Assembly (NCBI GenBank): GCA_022828595.1
Contig: JAKGHH010000001.1
Location: 122,648,999 to 122,712,998, forward strand
DNA from: Nelumbo lutea
Taxonomy: Eukaryota > Streptophyta > Magnoliopsida > Proteales > Nelumbonaceae
Direction of reading: 5' to 3'
Length of the DNA stretch: 64,000 nucleotides
Shown: in pieces, positions 25,012 through 38,799 of the stretch
Numbering within the stretch: position 1 is the stretch's first letter
How the letters are laid out: each line of letters begins with the position of its first letter
Position numbers and translations under genes: made by a program
Notes under the pieces: model-generated
What the model saw: the letters and a program-made list of their open reading frames with translations, nothing else
Database searches by the model: none
What the model was told of the DNA's origin: nothing

Positions 25012-26447
25012 GACCTAGGGGCTAAACTAAGGTTTCCTAAACTAGTGGTTCAACCAATGTGAATCATCTTTGGTTCACTTGGAATTACGCCATTTCCTTT
25101 GGTTAGCCAGGTAAGAGTTGGGGATGTGGGAGGTTTCCCTTGCTCTTGCAAAGACCTAATTAAGTAACCACAAAACCCGCTTAGGCTTAGCTGGTTAACC
25201 TCTTTCCTTAGACACCAATTGCTGGTTATGGAAAGTAATCACAAGCTTCCCTAAAATTCAATACTTTTGAACCAAATGTGTGAGTCCCCCTAAATAATCT
25301 TGCTATCCAAATTTTAAATTAAGGTTTAGGGTGAACCGCACGTGAAAGGGTGGTGGTTTTTGGGCCAAGGAAGGGTGATAAAATCCCCACCTTATTTTAT
25401 TTAAATTGGATTGCCCTTAAATGGATCAATAGAAAAACACAATAAACAAAATAAATGTAACTAATTGCAATGCATGAACAATTATCTCTAATATGCAATT
25501 CAGCAATTTAACATAAAATAATAAAACAAACTAATTCAGCAAATGAAGCAATTAAAAATGAAAAACCCTAACACATTAACAACTAACAGGATAATTTCAG
25601 CAATTAAATAATCCTATATGATGCATGGTCTAGAACATATCAAACCCTAAATGTTGGAAAGCAAATGCAAAAATTTTAAAATATTGATTTTTTTGAAATT
25701 CAAAATTTGAAATTTAAATTCAAATTCAAATTCAACTTCAAATTAAAATTCAAAATTTGAAATTTAAACTCAAAGTCAAAAATTTTAATAATTTCCTAAT
25801 TAACAATTAATTACTCAATTAAATTACTAATTAATTAAAGGGGAAATTAAGTAAAGCAACAAATAATTATGGCAAATAGAAAATAAAAGGATTAATTATG
25901 CTAAAAAAAAACAATTAACAACTACAAAAATAAATACTAACAAGGGAGATCGCTACTCTAAGGATTAAATATTAAATAAAAAAATAAGAGTATGTAGCAA
26001 CAAAAATCCAAGAAATGAAATGAGTTTCTAATCTAAAAATAAAGAAAAAACAGAACCTAACAATCCTAAAAAAATAGATTTAAGAACGAAAAAAAAATCC
26101 TAAAAAATAAATCGGATCTATCAAGAAATAAAAATAATTAACTAAGAATTCAAAAGTAGTACTTTACCAAAAAGAATTTGAAAATAAAAACAAAAAAATA
26201 GGATTAAATTGGGACGACTACACCTTAATCACAATCCCTGTTTCTCTTCTCTTCTCTTTTCTTTAGTAGTTTGGCAATGCTCCGGTACCCCACCTTTAAC
26301 TATTACATCCTGCAAAATCAAAGAGAAACAAGAATTAAAATATGATTATAGATCAAGTAATCAAACAAAAAAAATAGTGAAACAGATCCAAACAAAGCAA
26401 ATAAAATTTTTTTCTCCGTTGCTTCCCTGGAAATGGCGCCAAAAACT

Positions 26448-28104
26448 TGGTGTGTTCAAAAGCGTGTCGTTAACCACTTTGGAACACCGATTTCAATATT
26501 TATAAATTTTCTAATTCTCAAAATAACTACAAAATGCAATTAGTGGTGAGAAAGGGGTCGTATCCATAGGGAAGTGAGGGAAAATTTGTTACGTACTTCA
26601 ATCCAAACAAAATAACAAAATTTGAGATTGTAGAAACACAAAATTTAATTAACTGAACTGGAATCCATTAAAATAAAATTCTAACAATGTTGAAAGTGAA
26701 AATTGCAGAAAAATAAATAAATAACATAAATAAATAAACTAAATAAAAAATCTACAACTTGGTCAAAGGTAGCAGCCTTCGGATCTATCCTTTGACCCTC
26801 GAACTCCTCGAGCCGAGCCTTCTGTATTATCTGGCCAAATTTCAGATCTGCAGAAAGGAAGACAATAATTAAATTTGATAAAAATAAATTGTAGAAATAA
26901 AATAAAAACTATAAATTAAAGAATAGAAAATAAAAACACGCGTAAAAAGTAAATCTAAAACTATGGGAAGCTGGTTGGGATCCAGATCCAGAGGTGGTAG
27001 TAGTGGCTAGGTTAACTGCAAGCAGGAACCCCTCCTCTTGCTTGGGTGTTCTCCTCTTCCTCTATCCTTGAACTTCTCAAGAACAACCTTCCATCTTACC
27101 TGGGGGCAGAATCCAGTAGAAATTAAATGTAAAAGATTGCCAGAATAAAAATAACATAAAAGAAAATAAAGAAAATGAAACGAATGGTTGATCAAATCCA
27201 GTGGTGGTAGTTGCAGATTGGATGGACTGCTTACAAGAACCCCTCCTAACAAGATCTAGTTATCATTTCTTTCTACAACCCTTGAACTCCTCAAGAAACC
27301 TTAGCCTTGTGAATTGGGTGAATTAACATACCCCTTCTCCATGGCCCTTGGGGTCCTTTTTATAGAGAATGATGGATAAAACTGGGATTAAAGAGAAAGA
27401 GAGGGGCAGAAATTGGGCTTTTTTTTTACAAAAATATGGGTGCCCTAGGGTTGAGAATGGAGTGTTAGGATTGTTCTAAGTTGATCCTAAGGCTGAGAAG
27501 AGAAGGAGAGGGTGCCCAATATTATGTAGGATTGAGATTTGGGCACCTAGAATGAAGGGAGTAGATTTGGGCGCCTAGAGCTAGAGAAATGTGATTGGTT
27601 GGTGTGATGTGACACCCTAAGGTGATTGGTTAAGGTTTAAGGAGTGGGGTGTAAGGCTAGGATGCTGTCTAGGGAAAGATCTAAGGGTATGAGAGGTTGC
27701 TAAGGCTTGGATTGTTGAGATTAGATGTTAGGGAGGAGTGGATGATGGAGATTTAGCATTTATGGGCGGGTAGGGTTTGTTAGAGGTGAAGAGAATGAGT
27801 GGGGAGGCACCTAGGGCTTTGAAGAGAGAGTTATTTCATAGGAAAGGCGCCTATATGGGTTTAGCATATAGGAGATTCCCTCCTATACTCAGTTTTTCAT
27901 AGAAATACCCCTTTTCTCAGTTGGACTTTGCACCAGCTTCCCAAAATCTGTATGAAACTCTGTAATTTTTCCAATTTTTACCCAGAATTTGCACAGGGAC
28001 CCTTAGAGGTCACAATACTGATTTTAACTGAAAAAAGGGTATAGATTAGCTAGTCTAAGGTCTAAAATACCCCTGAAATGATGCCCTTAAGGCATCAAAA
28101 TACA
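26448..28104 (-). repeat. 5' LTR of the Athila-like element
   Basis: The + strand start TGGTGTGTTC lies a few bases from the GGCGCC primer site; the end is ATCAAAATACA. About 1657 bp, close to but clearly diverged from the 20600-22154 copy. Confidence 0.8.
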
Positions 28105-28863
28105 GACTTATGAATAACCCATCCCTTAAACCCTTAACCCCCAATCTTGGTGGTATTAGGAATTAATCCTAGGTCTCTACTACAACTAGCCAGAGAACTT
28201 GCCAACTAAACCACCATCAATTGATTCTCATGCTAAGCTATTGATTTATGCACTCCTAATATATATATACACACACACACAAAGGAATAAATATGAAGTT
28301 CATATTTATAATAGATGTAATTTTACTCTTTTTAAATTAAGAGAATAACATAATTAATAAGGTAAATCATTATCCAATGTTCTTTAACATTATATATTTA
28401 ATGGTCTTTAAATGGATTAAGTATTATAAGTAATCTTTTAATAGGGTAAGGAGCATTTGGTGCCATGTGGTGATAAATTGCATTAATAGAATCCATATCG
28501 GCCGAGTGCTGAATGCAAATCAATAAAAAATGGGCAATGGTTTATTGGTTTTTATTGTCTTCTTCACTTACCTGTGAAAAATGGGTCTACGTAACCTAGA
28601 GCATATTGACATCATCTTTTTTGGCTATTTTCAACATGTAACTAGCCAGAAAAGCTATATAGACATTATGTTCAAATCAAAACTTTCTTTCCATCTTATT
28701 TTTATTGAAAACTGAGATGAAAATATAAAACACACACACATACAATTATGAGAATCTTAAAACTAAGGAAAAAACCTTCAAAATTAATGGAAAGAAAAGT
28801 TGTCATACTTGGTAAAGGATAATGATGGATGATATGTGACATCCATATCCTTCTTTAAGCGTA
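28105..28863. other. Spacer between two retrotransposons
   Basis: A/T-rich with short TA and CA tracts (28259-28280, 28732-28742). No gene seen. Confidence 0.5.
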
Positions 28864-28868
28864 ACATT

Positions 28869-29120
28869 TGTTAGGGAAACAAAACCCTTTGTACTTCCTT
28901 GTGCAAATCAAAGAGATTAACAAGCAAATAGCAAGCAACAATATATAGAAGCAATTTAACAAACACAATGCAAACAATAACAAAGACAACAAGATTTATG
29001 TGAAAAACCCCTCAATGTGAGGATAAAAACAAGGGGACTGTAGTTCACAACTTCCACTATCAACCAAATAGTAGGGTACAACAATGTCTTTCTAGTTACA
29101 GCTAGATGAATACATCAAGA
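28869..29120 (-). repeat. Truncated 3' LTR of the - strand Copia element
   Basis: Matches 32346-32597 closely (AAATCAAAGAGATTAACAAG, ACCCCTCAATGTGAGG), then stops at ACATCAAG. Confidence 0.85.
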
Positions 29121-29430
29121 GATGTAAATGTGTTAGGAGGTTTGAGTTCAAGTAACTACAATTGCTGTTTTTTTTTCTTTTTTTTTTTTGAGATTTGGCG
29201 AGCATAGATTGAGCTAACTTTGATCCAACCCATCTTGACCTGCACGACCCAACCCATTCTGACCCTAATGTGTACCCTCGACCTAATCCAGCCTGACCCT
29301 TTTCCACTAACCCTAATGGGTTACTGGACCCATATTGACTCACCAATAGATTGGGTGGGTATGGGTGGGTCAAATGGGTTGGGGTCAAGATTTCCATCCC
29401 TATTTATTATGATAGCCATAGCTTATCAAC
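29121..29430. other. Unrelated filler inside the - strand Copia element
   Basis: Sits between the truncated 3' LTR and the RT remnant. 29214-29402 is rich in CAACCC/GGGTTG and ends TTTCCATCCCTA, like the end of an hAT-type MITE; I found no matching left end. Confidence 0.45.
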
Positions 29431-29439
29431 TTTCCTAAC

Positions 29440-32163
29440 ACGAGAGATTTGCATTCTCAATATTTGTTATGCTAAATCCAAGTCTTTCATAGCAAAACAT
29501 TTGCTTAACTCATTCAACTTGTTGATCATGCCCAACAATCAAACAGTCAATATATCCTCAGAGAATAATAAAATCATCATTAAAAAAATTATTGAGTGAA
29601 TACACACTGATCTGTAGCTATTTTCTTGTACTCATTGTCCATCATGAAGGACTCAAATTTCTTATACCATTTCCTAGGTGTATGTTTTAACTTGTACAAG
29701 ATTTTTCTTAGCTTTCAAACCATGTGTTTTTTCCTTAACTTCAAATCCTTCCAGTTGCTCCATGTAGATGTCTTCTTCTAAATAATCATGAAGAAATATT
29801 GTTTTGACATCAAGCTATCAACCTCTAAATTCATACTTGCTAATAGGCCCAACACTACTCTGATTAATGACATCTTCAACCATTTTTCTTTTTCTTGACT
29901 TTCTACAACTTCCTCATAAAACCGTGGTTCACCTGCATCATTGAGCATAACATAGTCATGAGGAGATATTTCTTTGATGGCACTCGTTCCTTAGTAGACC
30001 TTCTTAGTTATGATTCTTCTTGAACTTGATATTGCTCTTATGGTAATTGAGGAACTTGTACGAGTTGCTCCCCATTTTCTTCATGATCAACATTACCTAA
30101 GTTACCACTTGAAGCATTATGATCATCAATCACATTATCTTGTAAATGTTCTTTATTTTCACCATGCACAACAGAGGAAGGAATCAGATTCAAATCAATA
30201 AAGCTGTTAGTCTTTGATTGAGAATTTGTAATGTTCTCAAGCTCAAATGCGTGGTCTTCAAGAAAGATCACATCTCTACTTCTTATTAGCTTTTTGTCAA
30301 TTAGATCCCATAGACTGTACATAAAATATTCATTTTCATAACCTAAGAAAATGCATTCTTTATACTTTCCATCAAACTTGGACCTTTCATCTTTGGGAAT
30401 ATGCACAAATTCCTTACAACCAAACATCCGTAGGTGGTCATATAAGACATCTCTCCCTGTCCACACATTTTCATGCACAAATGCCTTTCAGTATGCATTG
30501 CCTCTCCTCAAAAATATTATTTAGCATATGAAAGCATACACCTAACTCTTTCCTCGATGGTGCAGATCATCTGTTTAGCCATACCAATATTTTGTACATT
30601 AGTGTCTTGAGAATGGAATGTTCATGCCGAATACCATGGTTTTTGCAATATCCCTCAAATGGGCCAACGTACTCACCTCCATTATCTGTATGAATGCATT
30701 TAAAGAGTTATCTTGTTTCCCTTTCAACTCTATCATGAAAATATTTAAATATCTTCAAGACCTCATTTTTATGGTTCATGTTATATACTGATAGTTTTTT
30801 AAATGTATCATCAATGAATGTAACAAAATAAGAGATACCGCAAAGAGACTTGGCTTTTATGTCACATACATCAAAATGAACAAATTCTAAAACATTTTGC
30901 TTTCTATGATGAGGGTTTTCTGAAAAGAAATACTATGTTGTTTGCTAAAAAAATAATGAACACACGAGTCTAAATGCATACCTTTCAAGCTAAGGAGGAG
31001 TTGTTTCTTTGCAAAAACTTGAAATTCTTTTTTACTCACGTGACCAAGCCACTTATGGCATAAGTTGGAGGAGTCATTTTCTATAACATTCAGTTGCCTC
31101 TTGCATAATTGAGCTTTCATTTTGTAAAGAGTACAACAACTTCACCCATTTACCATTACAGGAAATCCTTTGGTGAGTTTTCATTTTCCTTCACCAAAAT
31201 TGTTGTTGTAGCCTTTTTCATCTAATTTTCCTGTAGAAATTATGTTGAAGTGAAGATCTAGTATATATCTCACATCCTTGAAAACCAATCTACAACCAAC
31301 ATCGGTCTTTCTCTGTAAATCACCTACCCCACAATTTTTTATGTGTAACCGTTACCCATTCTTACAACACCAAAATCACCTAATTAGTAAGTAGCAAAAA
31401 ATTCCTTGTGTGGAGTAGCGTTGTATGAAGCACTGGTGTCAATGATCAAATCTATGTCTTGGCATGTAAGGCTAAAATAAGACTCTTCACAATCTACAAA
31501 AATCATAATCTTGCCATCTAAAACAATTGCAATCAATGTTTCATTTTCTTCTTTCTTTTCTCATTTTTCTTCTTTTTGTTACCTTTTAATTTTGTGTGTT
31601 CTCTCTTGAAGTGTTCTGACTTATTGCAATAATAGAAAGTGATATCCTTTCTTGACTTGGATTTACCTCTAGACTTGTCACAGTTGTTTAGACCTTGACT
31701 TTGACTTTTACCCCAACTTTTTGTAAGAATTGCATTTGATTTGTTAGTGTCCAATGATTTTCTTCTTATTTTTTCATTGAGAAAACTACTTCTTACTATG
31801 CTCATTGTCACTTTTCTTTAGGTTCAGAATTGCTAAAAGACACCACAAGTTCTCCCAACTTTCTGATAATGAACTAAGTAACAATAAGGATTGAAGCTCA
31901 TCATCCAACATCATTTTCATTGAAGCCAACTGATGTACAACATTTTGCATTTGGTTCAAGTATTCGGTAATGGATGAACCCTCCTTGTACTTCAAACTTA
32001 TGAGATCTCTTATTAAGAAAGCCTTTTTGCTAACGATTTTCTTCTCCAGCTCTTCCAATTTGTTCCAAAGTAGAACGGTTAATGTTTCATCCACAAGATG
32101 ATAAATACTAGCATCCAACCATTGTCGGATACATGCAATGGCTTTCAAGTTAAGAATTTCCAT
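29440..32163 (-). pseudogene. Copia gag-pol pseudogene, RT truncated
   Basis: Reading from 32163 down: UBN2-type gag (ACIRQWLDASIYHLVDE, SITEYLNQMQNVVHQLA); a degenerate knuckle in which the first Cys is Tyr and the last is His (YYCNKSEHFKREH); a GAG-pre-integrase block (CHKWLGHVSKKEF) near 31050; integrase C-terminus (LRMFGCKEFVHIPKDERSK, ECIFLGYENE) at 30038-30478; then an RT start (DVKTIFLHD, EEDIYMEQ, GFEVKEKTHG) near 29700-29810. Numerous stops and frameshifts; the element is dead. Confidence 0.85.
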
Positions 32164-32330
32164 TGGTCACTTGACATATCCTTGGGATTGTCTTATTCAC
32201 CTTTTAATGGTGCATAAAAGTCTTTAGAAAGCAACATATCCTTCATCTTTGATTTCCAAAGAGACTAATTGCTTCCATTCAATGAAATCATCCTAACCAA
32301 TCTTCCTTCCATGATTTGTACAAGAACCTT

Positions 32331-32342
32331 GCTCTGATACCA
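32331..32342 (-). other. Primer binding site of the - strand Copia element
   Basis: TGGTATCAGAGC on the - strand, three bases from the LTR boundary at 32346. Confidence 0.9.
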
Positions 32343-32345
32343 CTT

Positions 32346-32968
32346 TGTTAAAGAAACAAACCCTTTTGTACTTGTACAAATCAAAGAGATTAACAAGCAA
32401 ATAGCAAGTAATAATATATAGAAGAAATTTAACAAACACAATGCAAACAATAACAAAGACGTCAGGATTTACGTGGAAAACCCCTCAATGTGAGGGTAAA
32501 AATCACAGGACTAAAGTTCACAATTTCCACTATTAACCAAATAGTAGAGTACAACAAGTTCTATCTAGTTACGAATAGATGAAAACATCAAGTTCACAAC
32601 CTCATCAATAAGAAAGCAAAAGAGAGAGAGAGAGAGAGAGAGAGCCAAGAAATGTTGTAGGATTCCTTCTTTCTTCTACAACCCTTGTATTTTCTTCCTG
32701 TCCCATGTCAAAAACCTCTCTTCCAAACCTTTTTCTTCCTCCAAAATTTCTTGGAGAATAGAAGACGTAGAAAAGCTTAACACGATTTGTTGAGACCCAA
32801 AAGACTTATTGGCTTGTCTAACCCAAAAGACTTATTGGCTTGAGAGACAAGACAAAAACAAAAGCCACCTTTCTCTTTAATTTGCTTCTTTTTTGTCTTT
32901 TGGAACTTTTTACTTTTGTTTTCCTTTATTTACTTGTGGGTCCCACTCATGAGGAGGAAAACCCAATA
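32346..32968 (-). repeat. 5' LTR of the - strand Copia element
   Basis: About 623 bp. Contains an (AG)n run at 32618-32643. Followed by target duplication ACATT at 32969-32973. Confidence 0.8.
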
Positions 32969-33767
32969 ACATTCGTAACCATACCTTGGAACAATAGAAG
33001 CCTAATGCAAGAAAATGGGAAAAAATAAAAATGACCAAAATATAGGCACAATAGAATGTAAAAACAGACACCTTTCGGTATGGCCCCTTTGAAGGCACCT
33101 AGGCCGGATGGTCTTCATGATATGTTTTATTGAAACGGGTGGAATGTGGTTGACAATGAGCTCTGTGAATTCATCAGTGGCCTACTTATGGATCTACCCT
33201 CTCTAAAATCTGTCACAGGCACACACCGTTTTAATTCAAAAAAAAAAAAAAAAAACAATGTAGAGAGGGCATCTGACTTCAGGCCAGTTGGACTCTCTAA
33301 TATAACATACAAAATTGTTGCAAAAGTGATTGCATGTAGACTAAAACATTTTCTCCATCATTTCATTTTTGTCTACCAAAATGCATTTACACTGAGAAGG
33401 CAAATTGTTGATAATATCATCATTGGAAGAGAAATAATCCATTCTATGAACAAGAACTCAAAAAGCATGGGTTTCTTTTTGTTGAAGATTTACCTTGCAA
33501 AGGATTATGATCGCGTCAAATGGCTCTTCCTACCCCACTATATGAAACTTTTGGGTTTCTCTGATGAGGTCATTACTTTAATCCATTCTTGTATAGAAGC
33601 CAGCTCCATGAGAGTTATATTATTAATGGCACCCCAACATACCATTTGTTCGATAAAGAGGATTGAGGCAGGAGCGCTCGCTATCCCCATGCTTATTCAT
33701 CATTTTATCTTGAAATTCTCTCACGGATGTTTTCCCATGCTCTAAAGGATGGACATTTAAAAGGTTT

Positions 33768-33966
33768 TGTTAGGATTGAATTAGGAGTCTCCGGGATTAG
33801 GAGACTCCGCTGAATCGAATTCGGACTAGGAGTCTCCGTTCTCTTCTAATCCTTATCTTGTATAGTTGAGATAGGAAAGATAGGTTTGAGTTTGTATATA
33901 TGTATCTGAATCCTCAATGAATGAAAATAATAAGAAAGGAAAATCCAGAAAAGTTCTGCTTTTACA
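33768..33966. mobile_element. Solo LTR inside the LINE
   Basis: Starts TGTTAGGATTG, ends CTTTTACA, 199 bp, flanked by perfect GGTTT at 33763-33767 and 33967-33971. Removing it with one GGTTT joins HLKGF to KFNSSGVRLNHLLF in frame. No second LTR, primer site or coding nearby, so it is a solo LTR, or a very short element reduced to one LTR. Confidence 0.85.
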
Positions 33967-35084
33967 GGTTTCAAGTTTAATAGTTCTGGGGTAAGGCTGA
34001 ACCATTTACTATTTGATGATGATTTGTTGGTTTTTGGAGTAGCTGATATCATAGAGGTGCAAAGATTAAAACTCATTCTTGAACAATCCTGTTGTTGGTC
34101 AAGAAACTTATTAATTTTGATAAATCATCTATTTACTTCAGAAAATATATTTGTGACCAGCTCAAAACCTCCATCAAGGACTTTCTAGGCATGGACATGT
34201 TAAAAACGTATCCTTATTTAGGAGGACCAGTTCTGGAGGCAAACAAGAGGATCTCCACTTGGTAATTCATTGTTGACAAAATTAAAAGAATGCTGAATGG
34301 TTGGAAGTTGAGGTTTTATCACATGTAGGGAACACTGTTCTTATCAAATCGACTTTGATGGCCATGCTTCTATATCAAATAGCAACATACAATTTGCACA
34401 AATCAATGTACAAGGATATCTTGGCCACTTGTAGGGATATTTGGTGGGGTTGATCCATTAAGAAAAAACCCATTTATCTGAAATTAAAGCTGGGAATCAT
34501 TCACAACACCAATGGAGAAGGGAGGACTCGGGTTCAAAAAACCAGCGCTAATGAAAAAGGCCTTAATCTTAAAGCTAGCTTGGAGATTTCTTAAAGAAGA
34601 AGATGCACTCTGGGTTTATGGGTCAGCCTTTTAGAGAGTGTAGATCCAATCTTGCTAAAGGTTGCAGATGGCTAGCTTCCAACATTTGGAAGCTGAACAT
34701 CTTTGATGATCCATAGTTACCAATTGGACAAATCAACAAATAAACCAGAAAATTGGCAACTAACTTGCAACAAAGTCTCAATGCTCATAAGTCAACAAGA
34801 TGGTGATTGGGACTTGTACCTAAATGAAGAGGCTGTTAGAGCCATTAAGGCAATTCGGCTCCCAACTAATGATTTTTACACGATGACATACTAGTGTGGA
34901 CTCTCACCCCACATGGGAAATACACCTGCAATTCAGGGTATAAGATTTTGTGCCAAGATACTTGTGATACTTCGAATGCTGAGTGGTTATGTCATAGGCT
35001 ATGCCAGAAAATTTTCTGGAGAGCTAAAATGATTTATACCATGGGTTAAGATATTTTTGTGGCAATGTTGTAAGGGATCCCTCC

Positions 35085-35497
35085 TAGGGGTGAGTAAAAA
35101 AAACCAAAAAACAGAATCGATCAAATTCGAACCAAAAATTCGGTTAACTAAATTGGTCAATTCGGTTTTGGTTCAATATTTAAAAAAATCGAAGGTATGT
35201 ATCAGTTCGGTTTCGACCAGTATACATATATACATACATATATACATTATTTTCTATACACTATAAATTAATAAATATGCATTATATATAAATATATATT
35301 TTTATAATATAATTTAAAATATAATATTATATATTTATATATTTTTCTATAATAAATATTTTAATTAATAAAAAATCAAAATTTTGATGAACCAAACCGG
35401 TCAACTGGTTAACCAATTGGCTTCGGTTCAGTTTTAACCCCAATTTGGTTTAAAAAATCAGCCCACAGTTAGATTAACCAAATCATGAGCACCCCTA
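35085..35497. mobile_element. hAT-type MITE inside the LINE
   Basis: Ends TAGGGGTGAG and, reverse-complemented, TAGGGGTGCTCA. Target duplications ATCCCTCC (35077-35084) and ATCCCTAC (35498-35505) match at 7 of 8. 413 bp. The arms are AACCG/CGGTT-rich around an A/T-only core at about 35225-35360. Excision rejoins the LINE zf-RVT frame (CCKGSL then PTCSELA). Confidence 0.8.
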
Positions 35498-36160
35498 ATC
35501 CCTACCCACTTGCTCTGAATTGGCTAGAAGGACTACTCACTTTGACCCTAATGATGACTTGTTCAAAAGCGACAATAGAGGACACCGTTGATGACTTGTT
35601 CTTTAGTTGCCCGCGAGTTCTCTCAATCTAACTAGTGACTCTGGGAATCAGAATAGACTACAATGACAATAGAGGACCCCATTTTTAATTGTTTTAAGGA
35701 GTGGGTAAGAATGGATGGCCAAGAGACCAGTGGACTCGATTACATAAGTTTGCTCACAAGAGGAATCTTGACAATGTACGTGGTACATTTGGAAATTCAG
35801 ATGCAAAGTATACTTGAAGCAGAAATCATAGAAATACCGGAGGGGCTTCTGGATTAGCAAAAAGCCTGTCACTCCAGAAGTTCATTGTTGAAAGTGATTC
35901 AGAGCTGGCAGTCAAGACTATCTCCTCTAACTCGGACCCTCGAACGTGGAAATGGCACACGTCAGTTCTAAATTGCTACGGGAGTTCCCTTTCTCTGTGC
36001 TCACTCACCCATCCATCCTACAACAGGGTGGCCCATTCTGTGGTTAGGCATCCTCGCCCTATGACATGGTCTATAATGCTTATTAATTTTATTAAGTCTT
36101 TAATTCTAGATGAGATGTAATCCTTTTGCTAGTTGAAATGAAAGTGCCTTATCACTTCAA

Positions 36161-37002
36161 AAAATGGAATTTAAAAATATGAAAACATTTCTTTAGAATA
36201 TAAAAATGGAACAGAACTTATTTTGTTTTCATTGCAAAATAGAAACCTATTAAATTCGTCCTTGTATGGAGGTAAGAGAATGGAAAGAGATAAAATAATG
36301 GACTGAGAAGGAAACAAATCTTGTTGGAGTTTGAGACAGTGGAAAAAAGAGGTTTCCATAGCAAAGGGGGGAGTTTCTGAATATTTTCCTTCTCCATCAT
36401 GATTCTAAATAGTGAATAGGTGTGACTGTAGAATGAAGTGGGATTGGAAAAAGGAGGGGGAGAGCCTTATGAGGTGGCTATATATGAGAGACCTAAGAAG
36501 GGTAAATAGATGAAGGATATGTCACTCAATGAGAAAGGAAAAAAGGAGAGATCTGTTGAGGTGGCCCAATTTTTTTAGTATATGGTAATAGATGACTTAT
36601 TAGGTTGAGCATCTAACCTAGAGAATTGAACTAGTTGGCCCAAGGGAAAAGCAGTTTTTTGGGGGGTATTATTTTTTTCAAACATTAAATCGGATGTAGA
36701 CTTACTTTAGCATTCTTTGCACAAAATGGCTGATGATCTTACATTCAAACCCACTTTCTTATATACAAAAAAAGAAAAAAAAGGCACGGACATCATTTAA
36801 TTCCTATTATGCGAACCACTATGATAAATCACTTAGATTCTTGTGTTAAAGAATAAAAACCTATTCGGAGACCTCATCTAATAACTTAAGCTTTTTTTTT
36901 ATTGAATGGTTCTTTGGGTGGGATGCTATGGGAGCCTGTTTGACCCAATGGTCTAGTTACTTACTATGGATTATCGTCACCCTGCCCCCATTTAAGTAAA
37001 AC
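36161..37002. other. Spacer between the LINE and the peroxidase 3' flank
   Basis: No gene. Shares a short match (CATTCTTTGCACAAAATGG near 36711) with 16462. Confidence 0.5.
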
Positions 37003-37318
37003 CAGTAGATGTTTCATTCAAAAGTGTAATTATTAGATGCACAACACAATCCAACGACAATATAATAATATATATCACTCTGAGAAATTAACTAATTACA
37101 ACTTATTGTCAAGAAACGAAACAATTATTGTTTCCTGATGACTCCTCCAAGAATTTCCCTTTATTATTATTCCAAAGTCTGGGAATCCTTCTACTCTTCT
37201 ACATCCCCCGAAGAACATATATACGACATGCCCACTTTCACCAACAGCAACCCATATTACAAACCTTTAGCTTAAGCACTAGCACCTTGGCTAGCTAGGA
37301 AGGAATTAATTGATGAAA

Positions 37319-38695
<1,377 letters not shown>

Positions 38696-38771
38696 TATTA
38701 TGAGAAGTTATTGATCAGTAAATAAAACTCAACTATCTCAGCTGTGGAACAAAGCTGGAGGATACCTTCTG

Positions 38772-38779
38772 CTTATATA
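38772..38779 (-). promoter_or_regulatory. TATA box of the peroxidase gene
   Basis: TATATAAG on the - strand, about 77 bases upstream of the start codon. The spacing is short but reasonable for a plant gene with a compact leader. Confidence 0.65.
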
Positions 38780-38799
38780 CTGTGATGCACCTTTTCGTT

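Larger units (their letters stand above)
20600..28104 (-). mobile_element. Athila-like Gypsy retrotransposon, non-autonomous
   Basis: Two direct LTR copies (20600-22154 and 26448-28104) flank an internal region read on the - strand. The primer site (26425-26441, + strand CCCTGGAAATGGCGCCA) has the GGCGCC core seen in plant Gypsy elements primed by tRNA-Asp. The polypurine tract (GGGGGGTGTGGTAACTC on the - strand) lies at 22155-22171. Inside are gag and protease remnants, with no RT, RNase H or integrase recognisable. No target duplication could be set because the low-coordinate LTR end is missing. Confidence 0.85.
28869..32968 (-). mobile_element. Decayed Ty1/Copia element on the - strand
   Basis: 5' LTR at 32346-32968, primer site at 32331-32342 (TGGTATCAGAGC on the - strand), and a 3' LTR remnant at 28869-29120. 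A perfect 5-bp target duplication ACATT lies at 28864-28868 and 32969-32973. The outer terminus of the 5' LTR reads TATTGGG instead of the usual TGTTGGG, a single transition. The 3' LTR is cut at about 29120, and the RT C-terminus, RNase H and polypurine tract are missing. Confidence 0.85.
33060..36160 (+). mobile_element. 5'-truncated LINE (non-LTR retrotransposon) with two nested insertions
   Basis: Starts within the RT ORF at the MAPLKAPRPDGL region and shows the plant LINE order RT, zf-RVT, RNase H, then a short 3' tail near 36120-36160. RT motifs: DFRPVGLSNITYKIVAKV, YDRVKW, and the catalytic box LLFDDDLLVFG (one Asp more than the usual FADD). zf-RVT region WQCCKGSL near 35060. RNase H remnant with ESDSELAVKTI near 35890. 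It is split by a solo LTR (33768-33966) and an hAT-type MITE (35085-35497); excising each with one target duplication restores the frame. Many stops; ORF1, endonuclease and the 5' end are missing. Confidence 0.85.
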
